Of a stretch of DNA of 64,000 bases, positions 63,504 through 64,000 are shown in pieces (within the stretch, counting starts at the first letter, position 1; each line of letters starts with the position of its first letter). The DNA is from Methylohalobius sp964654415. Its GTDB lineage: Bacteria > Pseudomonadota > Gammaproteobacteria > Methylococcales > Methylothermaceae. Location of the stretch: the NCBI GenBank assembly GCA_964654415.1, contig CAZZIP010000001.1, forward strand, positions 186,001 through 250,000. Reading direction: 5' to 3'. The notes beneath the pieces are model-generated. The model saw only the letters and a program-made list of their open reading frames with translations, was not told the origin of the DNA and did no database searches. A program made the translations under genes and the position numbers.

Positions 63504-64000
63504 AACCGGGACTTTTGGTCATCACCGAACTGTTTTTACCTACCAAGGGCGGAACGGCCGTTTGGTTCGATGAAGTCTACCGGAGGCTGGGAGGCAAGGA
63601 AATCCACATCGTCACTGCCCAGGTGCCCGGTGCAGAGGAACACGACCGCGATCATCCTAATACCGTTCATCGCCTAAATCTTCGCCGTCATTGGTGGCTA
63701 AAGCCTGAGTCGCTTGCTATGTATAGCAAATTGCTTTTAGCTTCCCTTCGGATCGCTTGGCGTTTTCCTATCGCGGCCATCCACGCCGGTAGGGTCTTGC
63801 CGGAAGGGTTGGTAGGCTTATGTATAGCGCGGCTGTTTCGCAAGCCATTGGTTATCTACGCCCACGGCGAGGAGATCGCTACTTGGCGCCAGCCGGCTAA
63901 ATTCAAAGCCATGGTCTTCACGTACCGGCATGCCGACCGGGTGATCGCCAACAGCGGGTTTACGCAAGGCGAGCTATGCAAACTGGGCGTGCCGCAAGCA
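63500..64000 (+). CDS. Glycosyltransferase family 4, 5' part (cut by the window edge)
   Basis: The first 167 codons from ATG 63500 run open to the window end. The translated part reads LLVITELFLPTKGGTAVWFDEVYRRLGG, then IHAGRVLPEGLVGLCIARLF, VIYAHGEEIATW and HADRVIANSGFTQGELCKLG, all typical of the acceptor-binding half of a GT4 enzyme. It continues beyond the window. Part of the same run of glycan genes. Confidence 0.88.
   Translation, partial: MKPGLLVITELFLPTKGGTAVWFDEVYRRLGGKEIHIVTAQVPGAEEHDRDHPNTVHRLNLRRHWWLKPESLAMYSKLLLASLRIAWRFPIAAIHAGRVLPEGLVGLCIARLFRKPLVIYAHGEEIATWRQPAKFKAMVFTYRHADRVIANSGFTQGELCKLGVPQA

Overview
The window is chromosomal DNA from a moderately GC-rich gammaproteobacterium. 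The evidence for this is the smpB / ratA-rnfH / bamE / fur neighbourhood, a homodimeric-type pyruvate dehydrogenase (aceE-aceF-lpd), dksA, lolC-lolD and a complete exosortase-A (XrtA) exopolysaccharide locus. GTG and TTG starts are common and genes are packed with many 4-bp (ATGA/GTGA) overlaps. No rRNA, tRNA, CRISPR array, transposase or phage gene was seen. The lineage cannot be fixed more finely from this window; methanotroph-like or Chromatiales-like groups with XrtA loci are plausible.

Layout. (1) 59-6350: aceE-aceF-lpdA and an alpha/beta hydrolase. (2) 6347-14860: a sphingolipid-type island. A GNAT-fold protein of the bacterial ceramide synthase/YghO family and a nucleotidyltransferase run leftward. 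From a shared 297-bp divergent region, an acyl-ACP synthetase, an NAD-dependent reductase of the epimerase fold, a dedicated acyl carrier protein, a serine-palmitoyltransferase-like enzyme, an MsbA-type ABC exporter and a 2Fe-2S ferredoxin run rightward. This is the gene set and gene order of bacterial ceramide synthesis known from Caulobacter, and it is the most interesting system here. (3) 14949-19679: an MFS transporter, then a relic of hflC, two unrecognised small membrane-protein genes, a relic of ftsH, and a MerR regulator coupled to a DUF523/DUF1722 protein. (4) 19758-25392: a heavy-metal-type RND pump, a VIT1/CCC1-family transporter and a methyltransferase. (5) 25467-32468: housekeeping genes (smpB, ratA, rnfH, bamE, fur, lolC, lolD, DUF2062, comEC). 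(6) 32443-39213: sulfate activation (cysD and a cysN carrying a decayed APS-kinase tail), a helical ferritin-like protein, acs, dksA and an aminotransferase.

(7) 39270-64000: the XrtA exopolysaccharide locus in canonical order. It holds a Wza-like export lipoprotein, chain-length regulator, tyrosine autokinase, outer-membrane protein, AAA ATPase, UDP-GlcNAc 2-epimerase, deacetylase, FemAB-like protein, glycosyltransferases, exosortase A fused to EpsI, an asparagine-synthetase-like amidotransferase and an O-antigen-ligase-like protein. It is extended by a second, glutaminase-dead asparagine-synthetase-like gene, a PAPS-type sulfotransferase, a deacetylase-fold protein and three more glycosyltransferases, the last cut by the window edge.

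Other features worth attention are a Gly-rich heptapeptide tandem repeat inside the outer-membrane protein, and two copies of one palindromic REP-like element read in frame inside two XrtA-locus genes.
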